Origin: Bacteroidota bacterium
Lineage (GTDB): Bacteria; Bacteroidota; Bacteroidia; B-17B0; Aurantibacillaceae
DNA: 37,164 nt
Direction: 5' to 3'
Assembly: GCA_013297775.1 (NCBI GenBank)
Contig: JAAFIL010000035.1
Span: forward strand, 1-37,164
Shown: positions 9,340 through 17,519 of the stretch, one piece after another
How positions within the stretch are numbered: position 1 is the stretch's first letter
Layout: every line of letters starts with the position of its first letter
Position numbers and translations under genes: made by a program
The notes under the pieces: model-generated
What the model saw: only the letters and a program-made list of their open reading frames with translations
Told to the model about the DNA's origin: nothing
Database searches by the model: none

Positions 9340-9440
9340 ATAGTTGTATGCTACCGCTTTGCTGTTGCAGGTGCATTTCTTTTTAAATTGTAGAATACGT
9401 GTATTAACACCCTTGAAATAAATAGTTTTACATAGAAACG

Positions 9441-10049
9441 ATGGAGTCATTAAAAAATAAAATAGCGATGCAGGTATTCGTTATTTATACGCGTTACCTT
9501 ATTGGTGGCACTTTTGTATTTGCCAGTTTAATAAAAATTAAAGGCGAGCGTTTCACTACGGCTAGTGGTGCTATGGAACCCATTTATTCGTCGTGGCATT
9601 TTTTTGAAACCTTATATCAATCAGGTTTTTATTGGAAGTTTATTGGCATGAGTCAATTAGTAGCAGGCTTTTTGCTGATGACGCAGCGTTACTCAAAACT
9701 AGGGGCTTTAGTTAATTTACCCATTCTTATCAATATATTGGCTATCACTTCGTCGTACTATTTTGCGTTTACACCTGTTGTTGTAAGTTTTATGTTGTTG
9801 GCCAATTTGTTATTAGTTATTTGGGAGTGGGATGAATTAAAAATAATTATTAATTTACCATATAAGGCAACTCCTCGTAGTCGTTTTGAACGTTTTAAAA
9901 TTTGGGAAATTATTGGGCTGATTTTATTTCTATTCACTTTTATTTACAGGTGCTTTGTAGATCAATACAATTTATTTTTTTGGCTAGGTACTTGCCTCCT
10001 CGTTGGTATTTTAGGTTTAGTATTGGGGTTACGTCAACTTAAAAAATAA
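9441..10049 (+). CDS. DoxX-like integral membrane protein
   Basis: The 202-residue protein has about five or six hydrophobic helices. The N-terminal segment YTRYLIGGTFVFASLIKIKG, with a charged residue at the end of the first helix, and the later GMSQLVAGFLLM resemble the DoxX/DoxD superfamily, in which four helices surround a cofactor or lipid site. Family roles include redox and quinone-linked processes, but a specific role cannot be deduced. The ATG is about 100 bases after the previous gene. It points toward the convergent glycine-rich gene, from which it is separated by a MITE-like repeat and a terminator. Confidence 0.7.
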   Translation: MESLKNKIAMQVFVIYTRYLIGGTFVFASLIKIKGERFTTASGAMEPIYSSWHFFETLYQSGFYWKFIGMSQLVAGFLLMTQRYSKLGALVNLPILINILAITSSYYFAFTPVVVSFMLLANLLLVIWEWDELKIIINLPYKATPRSRFERFKIWEIIGLILFLFTFIYRCFVDQYNLFFWLGTCLLVGILGLVLGLRQLKK

Positions 10050-10100
10050 TACGGCGTATTGCAACTTACTAAAATTACTCTGACCACTTTTTTGAGTAAT

Positions 10101-10262
10101 TATACCAATATCGGTTCTAAAAGATACAAGTTGAACCAGAATTATTTTTCTTTTAGGCGACTAAAAATTATGGGCGTAGCAAGACCTAAGGGTATAATTT
10201 TTGAGGAAGTATAAGAGAAAAATAAACGGGTCAACGTATCTTTTAGAGATGATGTTGGTATT
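10101..10262 (+). repeat. Fold-back MITE-like element, copy 1
   Basis: The element is about 162 bases long. Its left end (10103-10137) and right end (10229-10261) are imperfect inverted repeats sharing AAAAGATAC on one side and GTATCTTTT on the other, with outer CCAATATCGGTT against GATGATGTTGG. Internally AAAAATTAT pairs with ATAATTTTT around a GCGTAGCAA loop region, so the whole unit can fold into one long hairpin. A second copy in inverted orientation is at 32601-32762. No transposase is encoded. It sits between two convergent genes. Confidence 0.85.
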
Positions 10263-10312
10263 ACTTATAGTGTTTACTTTTTAACCGAGTTTATGAGGAG
10301 ACCCTAATCAAT

Positions 10313-10349
10313 AAAAAAAATCCGACTCATTTTATTGAGTCGGATTTTT
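10313..10349 (-). terminator. Strong bidirectional intrinsic terminator
   Basis: A 12-base perfect stem (AAATCCGACTCA at 10318-10329 and TGAGTCGGATTT at 10336-10347) has a 6-base loop. On the minus strand it is followed by eight T and lies about 45 bases after the stop of the glycine-rich gene. On the plus strand it has five T and can also end transcription from the DoxX-like gene. Confidence 0.93.
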
Positions 10350-10393
10350 GAATTAGGAAGCGGAGTGAATTAAATCAGCTCCTATTAAAAAAA

Positions 10394-12412
10394 TTAGTTT
10401 TTAACCACTTTAAGCGTTTGTTGTGCTTCGCCTTGTTTTACTTTCACAAAGTAAATACCATCTTTTAAGTTACTCATGTCAAAATTAGTTTCAGTAGCAT
10501 TCATTGTTTTTTCAACAATTACTTGCCCTAAGGTATTACTAATAGAAACGAGAACTGGTGCGGTGTTAGCACTGTTAACGCGCACTAATAAATTACTATG
10601 CGTTGGATTTGGATATAACTCAACCGAAGCGGCTTCGTTACCAATAGAAGCTAAACCTACGCAAGCACTAACGCTTTGTGTAACCACTATGCTACGAGTG
10701 CAACCATTGTTAGCCGTGCCAACAACTGTATAGGTAGTTGTAACTGAAGGTGTAACCACAAAATTTCCGGTATTGATGCTGTAAGAAACTGCACTACCGC
10801 TAGGCGTTAAGGTAGCTGCTTGGCCAGTACAAATTAAACTAGATGAAGAAGTTACCGATACCGATGGAAGTGCATTTACTGCAACACTTACAAAGGCCGA
10901 GCTTGAACAGCTATTTGCGGCAGTTCCAACAACTGAATACGAAGCAGCAACACTTGGGCTAACAGCAACAGCTGCTAATGTTGATGTTGTACTCCAAATA
11001 TATGAACTAGCACCCGAAGCCGTTAATGTAACTGTTTGACCCGCACAAATAGAAGGCGATGAAGCCGATATAGTAATACTCGGCGAAGCGTTTACATTTA
11101 CCGTACTCGAAACTGGTAAGCTCACACATCCGTTAGTATTAGTACCAACCACCGAATAAACGGTATTGCTAGTTGGCGATACTAAAGTTGAACCACCACT
11201 AACGGTATAAGTAGATGCACCTGAAGGTACGATGCTAAACGAAGCACCCGAACAAATAGAACCACTGTTTACCGAAACTACAGGGCGAGGATTAACTGTT
11301 ACCGTTACAGTAACTGGTGCGCTTACACAACCTAAGGCTCCATTACCACCAATAACTGTGTAGGTAGAAGTAGCTGAAGGAGATACAACAGCCGAACCAC
11401 CTTGATAGGTGTAAGAGGTTGCACCGCTTGGTGTAATCGTATAAGCCGAACCACCTACGCAAATAGCACCGCTGTTAGCTGTTACAGTTGGTGTTGGTAA
11501 TGCAATATAAGAAATAACCACAAAACCATTACCTGTATTAGTGCCATTAATGGCTGCAGTTGCTGTTAATGCTGGGTCGAAATAGTTAGATCCGCCAGCA
11601 CCGCCACCGCCAGCACCTTTATCGTTACCTTGGCAAGCAGAAGTTCCCGCAGAACCGCCGCCGCCGCCGCCGCCACCAAAGTAACCGCCGCCGCCGCCGC
11701 CGCCGCCTACAGTTGCCGTACAACAACAAGTTTGTCCATTACCGCCATTACCACCAATACCTAATGTGGTACCGTTAGTACCTGAAAGACCCGAAAAACC
11801 AGCACAACCAACACCTAAAGTTCCAGTTGCTGTAACCGAACCACCTGTTCCGCCACCCGCAAATAAACCAGCGCCTGCGGTTGAGGCATTTACACCATTG
11901 CCACCAACACCGCCTCCGCCAAAACCACCAACACCACCGGTTACGGTTGTTGTGTTACAACCCGCATTACCGCCGCCGCCGCCGCCGCCAGCTACTAAAA
12001 TTCGGTTAGCAGGACTAATACCTCCAATACGAATATCGGTAGCACCGCCGCCGCCGCCTGCAGCGTTGTTTGTACCGCCGTTACCACCACCATTAAAACC
12101 ACCTAGTACACCTGTGGCTGCACCACCCGTAAAAATGTTTAAAATAGTATTAGGAGTTGTTACTGGGTAAACCGCCGAAACGCGCGCACCTAAACCCGCA
12201 GCTCCACCAATTGAGCCACCACCACCATTGGCACCCGGTGAACCGCTGCCTCCAACGCAAGTAATGGTTACCTGCGACACACAAGAGGGAATTGTGAAAG
12301 ATTGAGTTACCGCTTGATAACTGATAGTTTGCGTGGTAACTTGTGCTTGCAGTATACTTGTTACTGACAAAAAACAAGCCGCCGCACCAATAAATTTGTA
12401 CATTGACTTCAT
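10394..12412 (-). CDS. Glycine-rich, Ig/PKD-like repeat protein with T9SS sorting domain
   Basis: This is a secreted protein of 672 residues. A signal peptide occupies residues 1-23, ending LQA. Residues 24-52 form a beta segment (SFTIPSCVSQVTITCVGGSG), and a very glycine-rich domain spans about residues 53-300, with runs of six to eight Gly and several Cys (QTCCCTATVGG). Four Ig/PKD-like repeats of 65-75 residues follow to about residue 585, each with a conserved opening (SICSGASFSIVPSGAS and relatives) and closing (TYTVVGTANNGC and relatives) segment. The last 75 residues, with LYPNPTHSNLLVRV, GQVI and DGIYFVKVKQGEAQQTLKVVKN-type ending, are a T9SS type A C-terminal sorting domain, so it should cross the outer membrane and be anchored or released. 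A surface adhesin or matrix role is inferred. The Gly runs are encoded by GGC repeats. Confidence 0.9.
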   Translation of the reverse strand: MKSMYKFIGAAACFLSVTSILQAQVTTQTISYQAVTQSFTIPSCVSQVTITCVGGSGSPGANGGGGSIGGAAGLGARVSAVYPVTTPNTILNIFTGGAATGVLGGFNGGGNGGTNNAAGGGGGATDIRIGGISPANRILVAGGGGGGGNAGCNTTTVTGGVGGFGGGGVGGNGVNASTAGAGLFAGGGTGGSVTATGTLGVGCAGFSGLSGTNGTTLGIGGNGGNGQTCCCTATVGGGGGGGGYFGGGGGGGGSAGTSACQGNDKGAGGGGAGGSNYFDPALTATAAINGTNTGNGFVVISYIALPTPTVTANSGAICVGGSAYTITPSGATSYTYQGGSAVVSPSATSTYTVIGGNGALGCVSAPVTVTVTVNPRPVVSVNSGSICSGASFSIVPSGASTYTVSGGSTLVSPTSNTVYSVVGTNTNGCVSLPVSSTVNVNASPSITISASSPSICAGQTVTLTASGASSYIWSTTSTLAAVAVSPSVAASYSVVGTAANSCSSSAFVSVAVNALPSVSVTSSSSLICTGQAATLTPSGSAVSYSINTGNFVVTPSVTTTYTVVGTANNGCTRSIVVTQSVSACVGLASIGNEAASVELYPNPTHSNLLVRVNSANTAPVLVSISNTLGQVIVEKTMNATETNFDMSNLKDGIYFVKVKQGEAQQTLKVVKN
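11653..12058 (-). repeat. GGC/GCC trinucleotide runs inside glycine-rich gene
   Basis: Four nearly pure runs of the triplet (about 11655-11674, 11685-11707, 11970-11989 and 12044-12058) encode poly-Gly. Being triplets, slippage would change protein length without frameshifting. The locally high G+C stands out against the A+T-rich genome. Confidence 0.8.
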
Positions 12413-12771
12413 AGTTTCTAGTTTAATTTTCTACTAAAATATAGAATTTAACAATATTAAAATATAATATTTTACGTAAGTTACATTTAATTTTACCTAG
12501 CTTATAAACATACTGTACAGGTTATAGTGAATGGCAAAAGTTAGAAAAATAGTGGATGCAGCAGTTCAACCCAAATTGAGGTCGCTAAAAGGGATTTCTG
12601 TTGGAATTTAAAGGTTTTTTAAGCTACAAAAGCGATTTTACTGGCTTGCCGCAATTTTGATAAAAGATAGAACTTTCTGAAGCGCTTGTTTAGAGAGGGT
12701 TTTTAGCTTACAGCAATTTCGTTTTATGGGGATTTAGCCTTGCACTGATGTTCCTTACATTTCATTTAATC

Positions 12772-12820
12772 CATTTTTAAGTTTGATTTTAAGCGTTTCA
12801 TGGAGTTAGCTATTTTATTC
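12772..12820 (+). repeat. Left arm of inverted repeat flanking paaD
   Basis: It contains GATTTTAAGCGTTTCATGG followed by AGTTAGCTATTTTATTC. The reverse complement of 13755-13805 matches it over about 48 bases with a handful of mismatches and one or two gaps; AGTTAGCTATTTTATTC is identical. The pair encloses about 930 bases including the paaD-like gene. Confidence 0.75.
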
Positions 12821-12825
12821 CACAT

Positions 12826-12854
12826 TATACCAATTGTACATGTCAAATGGTATA
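12826..12854. repeat. 29-base near-perfect palindrome
   Basis: TATACCAATTG and CAAATGGTATA form an 11-base stem with one mismatch around a TACATGT centre. Its outer TATACCAAT equals the outermost bases of the MITE-like element at 10101, so it may be a solo remnant of related DNA. Confidence 0.55.
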
Positions 12855-13143
12855 ACTTAACTCATAGTAGTTAATAAGAGCCATGATTTGTTCTAAAATC
12901 CTTTTTCAAAATTTAATTTCTTCCTCTGCAAACTCTGCGGCTTGCCAGGCTATTTTTAGTGTAATTTATTATTTAATTGAGTTATACCCTTTATTCTAAA
13001 GCCCTACTTTCCTGAAATTTAGTGTAATACCAAGAAATGCTGCGGTTTATCATAAAATTTGCTCAATAAATTTTTGTTCGAGATTTTACTAAATACTAAA
13101 TGAAGTTGGTATTACTTTGCTATTAGCTGTATCTTTGACTTTT

Positions 13144-13632
13144 ATGAAATCAGAAGCCTTTGTATGGGAAATTCTTTCTGGAATTGCAGACCCAGAAATA
13201 CCAGTTATTAGTATTGTGGAGTTAGGCGTAGTGCGCGCAATTACCATTTCAGAATCTAATACAATTCATGTGAAGATGACACCTACCTATAGCGGTTGCC
13301 CTGCTATGACACAAATGGAAAACGATGTGCGTAAAGTGCTTAGCGAAAGCGGATTTGAAACCGTAAAGATTGATTTAGTTTATAATCCTCCATGGACAAC
13401 GGATTGGTTAAACGAAGCCGCTCGAAAAAAATTACAAAATTATGGCATTGCACCACCCGAAGAAAGTACCAACGATAAATCGTTTTTAACGGGTAAACCT
13501 AAAACCATTACTTGCCCGCGTTGCACAAGTAAAGCTACACAAATGGTTTCGCAGTTTGGTAGCACGGCGTGTAAGGCACTTTATAAATGCAATACCTGCT
13601 TAGAAGTGTTTGATTATTTTAAATGTATTTAA
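13144..13632 (+). CDS. paaD: PaaD-like protein (MIP18/DUF59 family with C-terminal zinc/iron motif)
   Basis: The 162-residue protein has the MIP18/DUF59 domain (DPEIPVISIVELGVV at residues 16-30, TPTYSGCPAM with C52 at about 46-55, and YNPPWTTDW) and the PaaD-specific Cys-rich tail with C124, C127, C143, C149, C152 and C161. PaaD is needed for the PaaABCE phenylacetyl-CoA epoxidase, probably in metal-cluster maturation. No other paa gene is present in this window, although the PaaD-type tail argues against a simple SUF-linked DUF59 protein. An upstream TTG at 13117 would add nine residues without homology, so I prefer the ATG at 13144. The gene is alone, surrounded by repeat-rich intergenic DNA. 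Confidence 0.88.
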   Translation: MKSEAFVWEILSGIADPEIPVISIVELGVVRAITISESNTIHVKMTPTYSGCPAMTQMENDVRKVLSESGFETVKIDLVYNPPWTTDWLNEAARKKLQNYGIAPPEESTNDKSFLTGKPKTITCPRCTSKATQMVSQFGSTACKALYKCNTCLEVFDYFKCI

Positions 13633-13754
13633 TCCAATAGTTTAAGAACCCTTAGTTTAAAGAAAGTTGAATGTTATTAAGGCATTTGGTGCATAATGGA
13701 TTTCTATTGCATAATCTGAGTTAAACCCTAAATTTCAAGAAATCGGATACTTTA

Positions 13755-13805
13755 GAATAAAATAGCTAACTCTGTAAAACACTTAAAATCAATACTTAAA
13801 AAATG
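13755..13805 (-). repeat. Right arm of inverted repeat flanking paaD
   Basis: This is the reverse-complement partner of 12772-12820. GAATAAAATAGCTAACT is identical to the other arm's inner end. The segment overlaps a more diffuse repeat family also seen at about 36722-36778. Confidence 0.7.
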
Positions 13806-13920
13806 AGTTAGACGGAAACAGATAATTCAAAGAAGGAAACTGTATGCGATTAAGTATCTGTAAGGATTTCAAGGTAAATCATTTGTAAGAAATCCTAACA
13901 GTTACTAAATCGGAACCTGT

Positions 13921-13975
13921 CCGCACTAAGACAGATAGTTCGCCAAAAAATTTGGCTTCTACTGTCTAATTGCGG
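13921..13975. other. 55-base imperfect hairpin upstream of glyS
   Basis: CCGCA at 13921-13925 pairs with TGCGG at 13971-13975. AGACA pairs with TGTCT, and an inner GCCAA pairs with TTGGC around an A-rich loop, separated by small internal loops. It ends about 90 bases before the glyS ATG and has no T run. It could be a leader structure or part of a repeat. Confidence 0.5.
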
Positions 13976-14064
13976 TTAAATAAACTTGGTTAATAAAAAC
14001 TGTTAATACAAGAATGCTTGCAAACGAAATAGTCCTAATTTTACAGGGTTATAAAAAATAAAAT

Positions 14065-15609
14065 ATGTCGTTAAAACCCGAAGATTTTTTTAAGAATGTG
14101 ATTTCGCACTGCAAAGAATATGGCTACATTTTTCAAAGTAGCGAAATTTATGATGGGCTAAGTGCCGTTTACGACTATGGGCAAAATGGCGTTGAATTGA
14201 AAAAGAATATTCGCGACTATTGGTGGAAAGCCATGGTGCAATTGCACGAAAATATTGTAGGCATTGATGCCGCCATTTTTATGCACCCCACCACTTGGAA
14301 AGCAAGCGGACATGTGGATGCTTTTAACGACCCTTTGATAGACAATAAAGACAGCAAAAAACGTTACCGCGCCGATGTGTTAATTGAAGAGCATGTAGCT
14401 AAAATTGAAGATAAAATTAATAAAGAAGTAGAGAAAGCGAAAAAACGTTTCGAGAGTTTTGATGAAGCCATGTTTCGTTCAACTAACGGGCGTGTGGTAG
14501 AATACCAAACTAAAATAAACGACATTAACAATCGCTTTAAAGCTGCCTTAAACGCTGGTAACTTGGAAGAGGTTAAACAACTTATTATAGATTGCGAAAT
14601 TGTTTGCCCCATTAGTGGCACTCGCAACTGGACAGATGTGCGTCAATTTAACCTCATGTTTTCGACGCAAGTAGGTTCGGTAAGCGAAGATAGCAACACC
14701 ATTTATTTGCGACCCGAAACCGCACAAGGTATTTTTGTTAATTACAGCAATGTGCAAAAAACAGGGCGCATGAAAATTCCTTTTGGAATTGCCCAAACTG
14801 GTAAAGCGTTTAGAAATGAAATTGTAGCTCGGCAGTTTATTTTTCGCATGCGTGAGTTTGAACAAATGGAAATGCAATTTTTTGTAAAACCAGGTACCGA
14901 AAACGAATGGTACGACTATTGGAAAAACAACCGTTTAAAATGGCACCTGAGCTTAGGGCTTGGCGATAAAAATTACCGTTACCACGATCATTTAAAATTA
15001 GCCCATTATGCCAAAGCCGCCTGCGATATTGAATTTCAATTTCCGTTTGGCTTTAAAGAATTAGAAGGCATACACTCCCGCTCCGACTTTGATTTAATGC
15101 AGCACGAGCAATTTAGTGGTAAAAAATTACAATATTTTGATACCGACGACAATAAAAGTTACGTGCCTTATGTTGTAGAAACCAGCGTTGGTTTAGACCG
15201 TTTGTTTTTATCCATCATAAGCAGTGCCTTGCGCGAAGAAACCTTAGAGGGCGGCGAAACACGCACCGTTCTTGGGTTACCACCCGCACTAGCACCTATC
15301 AAAGCGGGGGTATTTCCACTTATTAAACGCGACGGGTTGCCAGAGTTAGCCGAAAAAATTGTAGCCGATTTAAAACTCGACTACCTCGTTATTTACGATG
15401 AGAAAGATGCCGTGGGCAAACGCTACCGCCGCCAAGATGCCATTGGTACACCTTACTGCATTACCGTTGATCACCAAAGTTTAGAAGACCATACTGTTAC
15501 CTTGCGCGAGCGCGATAGTATGCAACAAGTGCGTGTAAACCTTACTGATTTAAACCGTATCTTAGATGAGAAAGTAAGTTTAAAAAGTTTATTACGCACA
15601 CTTATTTAG
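14065..15609 (+). CDS. glyS: Glycine--tRNA ligase, homodimeric type
   Basis: This class II aminoacyl-tRNA synthetase charges tRNA-Gly. The single 514-residue chain is the alpha-2 type (eukaryote/archaea/Bacteroidota-like), not the GlyQ/GlyS tetramer. RPETAQGIFVNY lies at about residues 216-227, and motif 2 is around GKAFRNEI and REFEQMEMQFF. Motif 3 is around VVETSVGLDRLFLS. The anticodon-binding domain ends the protein, with RYRRQDAIGTPYCITVD. The insertion around residues 95-165 contains a Lys/Glu-rich coiled segment. The start ATG follows a TAAAAAATAAA leader. The porin gene begins 11 bases after the stop, so cotranscription is likely. Confidence 0.97.
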   Translation: MSLKPEDFFKNVISHCKEYGYIFQSSEIYDGLSAVYDYGQNGVELKKNIRDYWWKAMVQLHENIVGIDAAIFMHPTTWKASGHVDAFNDPLIDNKDSKKRYRADVLIEEHVAKIEDKINKEVEKAKKRFESFDEAMFRSTNGRVVEYQTKINDINNRFKAALNAGNLEEVKQLIIDCEIVCPISGTRNWTDVRQFNLMFSTQVGSVSEDSNTIYLRPETAQGIFVNYSNVQKTGRMKIPFGIAQTGKAFRNEIVARQFIFRMREFEQMEMQFFVKPGTENEWYDYWKNNRLKWHLSLGLGDKNYRYHDHLKLAHYAKAACDIEFQFPFGFKELEGIHSRSDFDLMQHEQFSGKKLQYFDTDDNKSYVPYVVETSVGLDRLFLSIISSALREETLEGGETRTVLGLPPALAPIKAGVFPLIKRDGLPELAEKIVADLKLDYLVIYDEKDAVGKRYRRQDAIGTPYCITVDHQSLEDHTVTLRERDSMQQVRVNLTDLNRILDEKVSLKSLLRTLI

Positions 15610-15620
15610 CGTTTAATCCT

Positions 15621-17513
15621 TTGCAGTTTAGGCAAGTATATTTTAACCCGGCATCTCGGGCAGTTAACTGCGTTTTAATTTTACTAAGCGTTTTAACTGG
15701 CGTTTCGATGAGCCATGCACAAACCTATTACACCACCGACAGCACTTACCTTAAACAAAAAAACGAAGGCGATAATGTGTTACGTGGCTTTCAAAATTTT
15801 TATCCCGATAGTGCTGTTTTTGACCTGCATAATTTTACCGAACGCAACACTTTAGGTGCGCTTGGTTTAGCCACTCACCAATGGCGTTTTAAATTTAGAA
15901 ATGATGCGCTTGGCTTCCGTTTATACCCGCTTCCAGTTGACGAGTATCAAATTGCCGAACGCGATATTAACTATTACCGCACCAAAGGTCCTTATGCCTC
16001 AGCCTCGGGCATAGCCGGAAGCAAAGAGCAGCAACTCTTTCGGTTTCTATTTAGCCAAACCTTTAAAAATAATTTAAACCTAAGTTTAAAATTTAACCGT
16101 TACACCAATAAGGGGTTTTACTTGTCGCAACAAGCATTCGTTAATAATTTTTACATCAATAGCAATTACGAAACTAAAAATAAACGCTTTGGTTTTTATA
16201 GTTTTATTCTTATCAACAACATTCGTAATCAAGAAAACGGCGGGCTAAAAACCGATACCAGTTTTTTAAATAATGTTACCGAAAACAAAGAATTATTACC
16301 CGTTCAATTAAGTACAGCTTTGCGCGATACGCGGCAATTAAGTGCGCAATTCAATCCTTATTTTCGCCTCAGCAAAGCCGATAGTAGCCAGCAACACACT
16401 CAACTATTTATACAAGGTAAAAGTAAATTTTCTTATAATACGTTTAAATACAAAGACCTCCAAAGTGGAAGCAATCCGTTTTACAAGGTATTTTATTTAG
16501 ATACCATTTCTACTAAAGATAGCACGCGCTTTAAACAGTACTATAACGAAGTTTTGTTGAGTATAAAAAATAATCGCCTTGGTTTAAATGCTAGTGCAGG
16601 TTATGCCAACGAAGTAAACGTTGTGTGGCAAAAAAACGATAGCTTATTTTTAAATCATATTTTAAAAGCGAATGCCGTTTATTCACATTCGTTTTTAAAC
16701 CCCGATACGGTTACCAATAAACAAATCCGTTTCAATAGCGAGTTAGAGTTGGCCAGCATTGTAAGTGGTGCCAATGCTGGTAATATTAAACTACAAAGTC
16801 AAAACCAAATCGTATTTTCTGAAAACAATCACCAAAGCCGTTTCTACTTAAATGCACTTTATGAATCGCGGAGTGCAGATTATATGTTTAACCGATGGTA
16901 TGGTAACCACAACCGTTGGAAGAATTCATTTACCGCAGTGCAACAATTCCAAGCGCAATTGGGCTACGAAAAAAAGAACGTTGTACTGCGTGTGTTTTAT
17001 CAAAACATTAGCAATGCCTTGTATTTCGATACAGTATCACTTCCTCAACAATTTAGAGGCAGCATTAGCAATGTAGGCGTAGAAGGTATGTATCGGCTTA
17101 TTTTATTTAAGCACTTGGGGTTAAGTGTTGCGCCAACGTTTCAAAGCAGTTCAAATCCTTCTATTTACCGAATGCCGCTTCTATCGGGGAAAGCCAATTT
17201 ATTTTATACTGGTAATTTATTTAAAAATAGTTTACAGTTAACTCTCGGTACACAATTCGAAACGTATTCGCCTTTCGAGTTAATGCGTTATAATCCGATT
17301 ATTCATCAATTTTATTTAGGCAATAGAACCGAAGTGGGGTATTACCCTTATGTGGATGTGTACTTAAATGCACGCATTCGTCCTGTTTCATTTTTTTTAA
17401 AACTGGAAAATGCCATGTTTGGTTTTGGGGGCAACACGTATTACTTTATTCCAGGTTACATTCAACCCGACCGCGCTTTTCGGTTTGGGTTAACGTGGTT
17501 ATTTTTCGATTAA
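15621..17513 (+). CDS. Putative outer-membrane porin (Porin_10-like)
   Basis: This 630-residue protein has a signal peptide (hydrophobic residues about 16-32, ending SHAQ) followed by YYTTDS and a long beta-strand-rich sequence with Asn/Tyr/Phe-rich alternation typical of outer-membrane barrels. Length and features such as LGALGLATHQWRFK, the NRYTNKGFYLSQQAF stretch and the C-terminal AFRFGLTWLFFD with a terminal aromatic fit the Bacteroidota putative porin family (Porin_10). Its substrate is unknown. The TTG start at 15621 is chosen because the first in-frame ATG (15708) lies at the end of the signal peptide and would destroy it. The gene follows glyS by 11 bases and converges on the next gene with a gap of only six bases. 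Confidence 0.82.
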   Translation: MQFRQVYFNPASRAVNCVLILLSVLTGVSMSHAQTYYTTDSTYLKQKNEGDNVLRGFQNFYPDSAVFDLHNFTERNTLGALGLATHQWRFKFRNDALGFRLYPLPVDEYQIAERDINYYRTKGPYASASGIAGSKEQQLFRFLFSQTFKNNLNLSLKFNRYTNKGFYLSQQAFVNNFYINSNYETKNKRFGFYSFILINNIRNQENGGLKTDTSFLNNVTENKELLPVQLSTALRDTRQLSAQFNPYFRLSKADSSQQHTQLFIQGKSKFSYNTFKYKDLQSGSNPFYKVFYLDTISTKDSTRFKQYYNEVLLSIKNNRLGLNASAGYANEVNVVWQKNDSLFLNHILKANAVYSHSFLNPDTVTNKQIRFNSELELASIVSGANAGNIKLQSQNQIVFSENNHQSRFYLNALYESRSADYMFNRWYGNHNRWKNSFTAVQQFQAQLGYEKKNVVLRVFYQNISNALYFDTVSLPQQFRGSISNVGVEGMYRLILFKHLGLSVAPTFQSSSNPSIYRMPLLSGKANLFYTGNLFKNSLQLTLGTQFETYSPFELMRYNPIIHQFYLGNRTEVGYYPYVDVYLNARIRPVSFFLKLENAMFGFGGNTYYFIPGYIQPDRAFRFGLTWLFFD

Positions 17514-17519
17514 CTTGAT

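Larger units (their letters stand above)
12413..13143. other. Long intergenic region with repeats upstream of paaD
   Basis: No gene is supported in these 730 bases. The region holds one arm of an inverted repeat (12772-12820), a 29-base near-palindrome (12826-12854; TATACCAATTG against CAAATGGTATA), a CTCTGCAAACTCTGCGG patch near 12928 and a TTATTCTAAAG segment near 12994 that resembles the repeat arm at 13755. The first 70 bases should contain the promoter of the glycine-rich gene; a TATATTTT on the minus strand is a weak -7 candidate. Confidence 0.4.
13633..14064. other. Intergenic region with repeat arm and hairpin upstream of glyS
   Basis: No gene is supported. It contains a 19-base match to 81-99 (at 13699-13717), a segment at about 13724-13782 that resembles 36722-36778, the right arm of the paaD-flanking inverted repeat, and a 55-base hairpin at 13921-13975. 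A TAATTTTA near 14034 preceded by TTG at about 14020 is a weak promoter candidate for glyS. Confidence 0.4.

Noticed and set aside
11766-12170. 134-codon Pro-rich open frame on the plus strand
   Set aside because: It is the antisense of the GGC-encoded glycine-rich gene; the Pro runs are simply the complement of Gly codons.
13921-13975. T-box riboswitch upstream of glyS
   Set aside because: No T-box consensus sequence, no specifier-loop layout and no terminator/antiterminator pair are visible; T-boxes are not expected in Bacteroidota.
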